Positions 59,352-64,000 of a stretch of DNA of 64,000 nucleotides are shown here, one piece after another. The notes under the pieces are model-generated. The model did no database searches, was not told the origin of the DNA, and saw only the letters and a list, made by a program, of their open reading frames with translations. Position 1 is the stretch's first letter. Every line of letters starts with the position of its first letter. Source of the stretch: Moraxella catarrhalis (lineage in GTDB: Bacteria > Pseudomonadota > Gammaproteobacteria > Pseudomonadales > Moraxellaceae); the NCBI RefSeq assembly GCF_001632285.1, contig NZ_LWAH01000011.1, positions 1 through 64,000 on the forward strand, read 5' to 3'. The position numbers were made by a program, and so were the translations under genes.

Positions 59352-60836
59352 TTAATGGTTACAAGCGGTCAAATCAGCAATCAGGCTCTCCATTGCCATG
59401 CCACGAGACCCTTTAAATAACACGGTGGCGGAACCATGTGATAATAATTGACGCAAATCCTTTAAAAGACTTGGCTTATCTGTATAATGTCTGGCAATGG
59501 ATTTTTGTTCATTGATTGCAGCGGCAGTGTGTGCCATGTGATTGCCCAAAGTCAATACATGATCAATCTCAAGTAAAGCCAACTGATGCCCCAGTTTGGT
59601 ATGCTCATCATCTGCCGCATCTCCTAACTCAAAGATATCACCAAGCACCAATATCTTAGTGTCTAATTCAGCTTCAAGCACTTTTGCTGCAGCGAGCATG
59701 GAAGTTGGGTTGGCATTATAAGTATCATCAATAATGTGATATCCATCCATTGACAGACGCATCAAACGACCCTTAGGTGGCGTCGCACGCAGAAGCCCTT
59801 TGGCGATTTGTTCAAGTGGTACGCCCAGTGCAAAAGTCGCCGAAGCTGCCGCCAACGCATTCGCCACATTATGCTCACCAATGAACGGTAGATGAACAGG
59901 CAAGCTGTCAATTTGATCAATATCAATATTGGTATTTAGAGTAAATGTGCTGTGCGTGGCAAAAGTTTCGATATCATCAGCAAATAAATCCCCCATCATC
60001 AGCACCGAGCTGATACCTTCGGCTTTAAGCATAGCTTGATCCGTCGCTTCAAGCCCCGCTTGCTCAATCGGCACGGCACGCTCACCAAACGATAAATGCA
60101 GCTTTGTAAATTGAGACGCTTGCTTTAAAAGCTCTGGATAAAAGTCATCTGAAAACGGTAAAATTGCCACGCCCTGACTGGTCAGTGCCGAATAAATCTC
60201 TGATTTGGCACACGCAATATTAGCCCGACCACCAAACTCACCCAAATGCGCTGTACCGATATTTAGTATCAACGCCACATCAGGACGCACCATTGACGCT
60301 GTATAAGCAATCTCACCCAAATGATTTGCCCCAAGCTCTATCACCAAAAAACGATGCTCATCAGTCAGCTCAAGCAACATCATCGGCACGCCAAGATCAT
60401 TATTTAAATTGCCACGCGTGATGAGCGTCGGTGCAATTTGACTTAAAATAGCACCAATCATCTCTTTGGTCGTCGTCTTGCCACTAGAACCAGTCAAGGC
60501 AATGACCGTCAAATCAGGGTGAGCGTCTCGCCGAAACTTACCCAAATTCCCCAAAACAAGCTTAGTATCTGCCACCAAAAGCTGTGGCATATCGCAATCA
60601 ACAACACGCTCAACAATCGCCGCAGATGCACCTTGCTGATACGCATTTTGGATAAAATCATGCGCATCAAATCGCTCACCTTTGATTGCCAAAAAAACAT
60701 CGCCTGCTTGGATTTGGCGTGTATCAGTCACAATACGACGAGCGTCAATCTCAGCCTTATCACTGTGATGCCACTGCCCCTGTGTGGCTTGTTTTAGGTT
60801 ATCTTGGTTCCAAAAATATGCACTTGAATTTGTCAT
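59352..60836 (-). CDS. murF: UDP-MurNAc-tripeptide-D-Ala-D-Ala ligase
   Basis: MurF adds D-Ala-D-Ala to the muropeptide precursor. The 494-residue Mur ligase has an N-terminal uridine domain, the ATP loop TGSSGKTTTKEMI, the central IELGANHLGEI block and the C-terminal DDTYNANPTSMLAA and GDIFELG blocks. It lies between murE and mraY, 21 bases after murE. Confidence 0.97.
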   Translation of the reverse strand: MTNSSAYFWNQDNLKQATQGQWHHSDKAEIDARRIVTDTRQIQAGDVFLAIKGERFDAHDFIQNAYQQGASAAIVERVVDCDMPQLLVADTKLVLGNLGKFRRDAHPDLTVIALTGSSGKTTTKEMIGAILSQIAPTLITRGNLNNDLGVPMMLLELTDEHRFLVIELGANHLGEIAYTASMVRPDVALILNIGTAHLGEFGGRANIACAKSEIYSALTSQGVAILPFSDDFYPELLKQASQFTKLHLSFGERAVPIEQAGLEATDQAMLKAEGISSVLMMGDLFADDIETFATHSTFTLNTNIDIDQIDSLPVHLPFIGEHNVANALAAASATFALGVPLEQIAKGLLRATPPKGRLMRLSMDGYHIIDDTYNANPTSMLAAAKVLEAELDTKILVLGDIFELGDAADDEHTKLGHQLALLEIDHVLTLGNHMAHTAAAINEQKSIARHYTDKPSLLKDLRQLLSHGSATVLFKGSRGMAMESLIADLTACNH

Positions 60837-60857
60837 GCGATTGCCTTTTATTACTTT

Positions 60858-62423
60858 TTATTTTTGATATTTTTGTAAAAACTCACCCAATACTGCCAAA
60901 TCATCAAAATCATAACGCACGCCTTGGATTTCTTGATAAGTTTCATGCCCCTTACCTGCAATCACAACGATATCAGTTTTGCCTGCGGTTTTAACCGCCA
61001 ATTCGATGGCATTTTTTCGATCAGGCTCGATGATGATTTTATAATGATCCTCACAAGACAGCCCTTTTTGCATATCTGCTAAGATGGCAGATGGCGATTC
61101 AGAACGCGGATTATCAGCAGTCAAAATCACTTGATCTGCATACGCCAAACCTGCTTGGGTCATCTGCGGGCGTTTACCTCGATCACGATCACCACCGCAC
61201 CCAAAGACGGCAATTAGCCGGCCTGTACAGTGGCGACGCAGGCTTGATAAGACCTGCTTAAGTGCGTCGGGCGTGTGTGCATAATCAATAATAAAAGCAC
61301 CCGTCTGAGATGACGCACGCTGCATACGCCCTCTTGCACCTTGTAATTGAGTAATCAAATTTGGCAAATCTGCTGCCCTTGCAGGGTTTAAAGCCGTAAA
61401 TGCCGCCATACTGGCAAGCAAATTATCCACATTAAACAACCCAAGCAAAGGACTTATCGCCGTCATCTCACCTTGAGATGTTTGTACCTCAATCTCAACA
61501 CAATCAAGGCTTGGGCGTACTGCTTTGGCATAAAAATCAGCGTTTGGCTTTTGTTGGCTATATCCAATTATCTGAAAATCTGCCGCCTCATAATCAAACA
61601 AAGCAGGCTCATCATCTAAATTCACCACACCAAATCTTAGTGTTGGGAACAATGATTGATCAAAAAGCTTGGCTTTGGCATCACGATAAGACGCCATATC
61701 AGCATGATAATCCAAATGATCTCGGGATAAATTGGTATAGATAGCACCGATAATTGGTACGCCTTGTAAGCGATACTGATCAAGCCCATGCGAGCTTGCC
61801 TCAAGTGCAATCATTTGTACGCCTTCTTGTGCCATTTGATGGATAAATGTATGTGTCAATAACACATCGCCTGTGGTGTTGGCGGACTGGATCAGCTGAC
61901 CCAATCGTCCATTACCTGCCGTCCCCATCACAGCAGAGCTGATGCCAGACGCTTGACAAAGCTGTGCGATCAGCTGACTGACTGTGGTTTTGCCATTCGT
62001 ACCTGTTACCGCAATAATCTTGGGCAATGCCACGGCATGATGTAGCTGAAGGCGAGCAGCAATCAAATCACCCAAATAGGTGCGAATATTTGGCACGCTA
62101 ACGATAGGAATTTGTATGCCATCTAAATCCAGTCCCACCAAATCAAACTCACTGATGACAAATGCCGCACTGTCTTTGACCGACATAAGATAACGATTGG
62201 CATTATTTAGGTTTGTCTGAGCATCTTGACGACTACTTTTTAACAGTACAAAACCATCATCTGTACCAATCTTACGACTATCCAAACAAAATTGGTCAAA
62301 TTGACACGCCAAAATCGGTGCAAACACAGACTCAAGTGTCATCAAACCAAGTTCTGCCGCCACAGTATGGGGGGTGGCCACCGCTTTTTGGATCACTTCA
62401 CGAAAACTTATTGGCATCATCAT
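60858..62423 (-). CDS. murE: UDP-MurNAc-L-Ala-D-Glu: meso-DAP ligase
   Basis: MurE adds meso-diaminopimelate to UDP-MurNAc-dipeptide. The 521-residue protein has the P-loop VTGTNGKTTVSQLIAQL, the carbamylated-Lys region and the motif DNPRSE, diagnostic of DAP rather than Lys specificity. Three ATGs in a row begin the gene; the ribosome site AAGGA fits the second or third best, so the protein may be 1-2 residues shorter. Confidence 0.97.
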   Translation of the reverse strand: MMMPISFREVIQKAVATPHTVAAELGLMTLESVFAPILACQFDQFCLDSRKIGTDDGFVLLKSSRQDAQTNLNNANRYLMSVKDSAAFVISEFDLVGLDLDGIQIPIVSVPNIRTYLGDLIAARLQLHHAVALPKIIAVTGTNGKTTVSQLIAQLCQASGISSAVMGTAGNGRLGQLIQSANTTGDVLLTHTFIHQMAQEGVQMIALEASSHGLDQYRLQGVPIIGAIYTNLSRDHLDYHADMASYRDAKAKLFDQSLFPTLRFGVVNLDDEPALFDYEAADFQIIGYSQQKPNADFYAKAVRPSLDCVEIEVQTSQGEMTAISPLLGLFNVDNLLASMAAFTALNPARAADLPNLITQLQGARGRMQRASSQTGAFIIDYAHTPDALKQVLSSLRRHCTGRLIAVFGCGGDRDRGKRPQMTQAGLAYADQVILTADNPRSESPSAILADMQKGLSCEDHYKIIIEPDRKNAIELAVKTAGKTDIVVIAGKGHETYQEIQGVRYDFDDLAVLGEFLQKYQK

Positions 62424-62455
62424 ACATCCTTAATCAGCTAAATTCATCGGTCAGT

Positions 62456-64000
62456 TTAGGGTGCTAAAACCCGTAAAGGCTTATCATAAGGCACATTATA
62501 TAAGCGCAGTGCCTCTTTCATCACTTGGTGGAATACGGGTGCTGATACTTGGCCTGCATACGATTGGCGGCGTGGATCTTCAACCAAAATTGACACCACA
62601 AAGCGTGGATCTGACGCAGGTGCCAAGCCCACAAAAATCGCACGATGCTGATCGGTATAATAACCACCTTGTGGATTGGTACGCCGACTGGTACCTGTTT
62701 TACCCGCCACACGGTAGCCATTGATGGCAGCGGCTTGACCTGTGCCACCTGGTCCTGTCACAAGCTCCATCATACGCACAATGGCTTCGGCATGACCTGC
62801 ATGAATGACTTGGGTAGGTTCGGGCGTTTTTTGATCTTTAACAAGTTTTAATGGCTGCATCAGCCCCCGATTGCCAAGTGCTGCATAAGCTTGGGCCAAC
62901 TGTGCCAATGTCACTTGCTGACCATAGCCATAACTTAGTGTTGCACGGCGTGCCAGCTCACGCTCTTTTGGAATGCTAACTCGTCCCGATGCCTCAGCAG
63001 GGAAATCCAGTGCCGTCTTGCGGCCAAAGCCAAATTTAAGCTGCATATTAGCGATGGCATCAGTCGGTAAATTTAACGCAATTTTTGTTGAGGCAACATT
63101 ACTGGATTTTTGGATCAGTTTATCTAGCGTGATGACGCCATAATTACCACTATCTCGGATCGTATATCCACCTACCGACATACTGCCTGGGCTTGTATCA
63201 ATCACAGAATTTGTGGTGTATTTGCCAGATTCAAGTGCGGCGGCCACTGTGAACGGTTTCATCACCGAACCTGGCTCAAACACATCAAGCACGGGGCGGT
63301 TTCTTTCGTTAGCACCATCTCGTTCGGACAAATTATTAGAATTAAAAGATGGCCATGACCCCATCGCCAACACTTCGCCCGTCTTAACATCAACCACCAT
63401 GCCTGAGCTTGAACGCGCCGACTGCAAACGCCCAACCTGCTCAAGCTCTTTATAAAGCACATACTGCAATCGTGAGTCAATTGTTAAGCGAATGTTTTCG
63501 CCTTCAATAAGCGGTTCAATTTGCTCAATCTCTTGAATGGGCTGCCGACCAGTACCACGCAAAATCTGTACCTTGCCATCTTTGCCCGCCAAACGCTCAT
63601 TATATTTAGCCTCAATGCCTGCACGCCCAATATAGCCGCCTTGAGTCTCGTCACTTGACTGAGCCATATAACCCAAAAGCTGTGCATTGGGTTCAGCTTG
63701 TAAATAGTAGCGTTGAAAATACTGCTCACGACCAATGGCAAATAACCCCAAATCTGTGACGGATTTGGCAACTTCAGGTGATACACGGTTTAATAGCACC
63801 AAACGGCGTGAGCTTGCACCTTTTGGTAAAGCTTCTTTGACTTTTTGGCTATTAGAGGTGTCAAGTGTATGATCAATCCCAACAGCCGCTTCAAGTTTTT
63901 CAAGCGGATAATTTGCCGCCGCTGCCAACCTAACCAAGTCCATTTCTTTGAGTTTTTTGAGTGCTTTTTGTTTGGCGGTTTCACTTTTGGTGGTTTTTAT
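62456..64000 (-). CDS. ftsI: Penicillin-binding protein 3 (FtsI), 5' end outside the window
   Basis: This septal peptidoglycan transpeptidase is incomplete: the frame stays open to the window edge, adding 19 codons upstream of an internal ATG at 63943. Visible are the pedestal domain and the transpeptidase domain with SxxK (PGSVMKPF), SxN (KSSNVAST) and KTG (AGKTGTSRR). The membrane anchor and start lie outside. It precedes murE, the usual division-and-cell-wall order. Confidence 0.96.
   Translation of the reverse strand: MKTTKSETAKQKALKKLKEMDLVRLAAAANYPLEKLEAAVGIDHTLDTSNSQKVKEALPKGASSRRLVLLNRVSPEVAKSVTDLGLFAIGREQYFQRYYLQAEPNAQLLGYMAQSSDETQGGYIGRAGIEAKYNERLAGKDGKVQILRGTGRQPIQEIEQIEPLIEGENIRLTIDSRLQYVLYKELEQVGRLQSARSSSGMVVDVKTGEVLAMGSWPSFNSNNLSERDGANERNRPVLDVFEPGSVMKPFTVAAALESGKYTTNSVIDTSPGSMSVGGYTIRDSGNYGVITLDKLIQKSSNVASTKIALNLPTDAIANMQLKFGFGRKTALDFPAEASGRVSIPKERELARRATLSYGYGQQVTLAQLAQAYAALGNRGLMQPLKLVKDQKTPEPTQVIHAGHAEAIVRMMELVTGPGGTGQAAAINGYRVAGKTGTSRRTNPQGGYYTDQHRAIFVGLAPASDPRFVVSILVEDPRRQSYAGQVSAPVFHQVMKEALRLYNVPYDKPLRVLAP

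Overview
The window looks like a chromosomal segment of a Moraxella species (Gammaproteobacteria, Moraxellaceae), possibly M. catarrhalis or a close relative. This rests on the AT-rich sequence, the protein sequences, an Opa-like porin and the gene orders (yfhL-coaD, ibaG-murA-hisG-hisD-hisC, yraN with dolP). I ran no database search, so the species is an inference.

Layout. 0-9 kb holds housekeeping genes: tRNA-Met, RNase P RNA, a ferredoxin, coaD, a nitroreductase, smpB, a lipoprotein, a DMT exporter, ligA, an orphan PTS-IIC-like membrane protein and upp, followed by a luciferase-like monooxygenase gene cut by an amber codon. 10.5-24.6 kb is a phosphorus region, all on the minus strand. It contains an ABC importer operon with an AP-superfamily hydrolase and next to a HAD phosphatase gene, tRNA-Gly, then ppx-phoR-phoB and pstB-pstA-pstC-pstS behind six tandem PhoB half-sites. 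24.8-34.4 kb contains a lipoprotein protease, bolA, a decayed lipoprotein gene, a SulP transporter, rluA, trxA, rho, a structured non-coding stretch, an Ala-rich lipoprotein, ohr and fumarase. 34.5-42 kb is his/murA/ibaG/dolP/yraN/RDD and rlmH.

42.2-44.1 kb is a small accessory island between rlmH and pnp. It is bounded by an 89-bp perfect direct repeat of the pnp 3' end. It carries a broken HD-domain gene and a two-gene unit of unrecognised function behind an operator-like palindrome.

44-57 kb follows the classical gammaproteobacterial order pnp-rpsO-truB-rbfA-infB-nusA-rimP-tRNA-fMet-tRNA-Leu-secG, read here from the 3' side. It is interrupted by an Opa-like porin gene and by two DUF2382 stress-type genes on the opposite strand. 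The window ends with tpiA and the peptidoglycan genes mraY-murF-murE-ftsI; ftsI runs off the edge.

Points most worth checking: the pnp-repeat island and its gene pair; the organophosphorus uptake operon with a degenerate PhoB-like promoter; two candidate small RNAs with their own promoters and terminators (about 16.5 and 31.5 kb); a PhoR without membrane segments; and two genes broken by nonsense codons alone.
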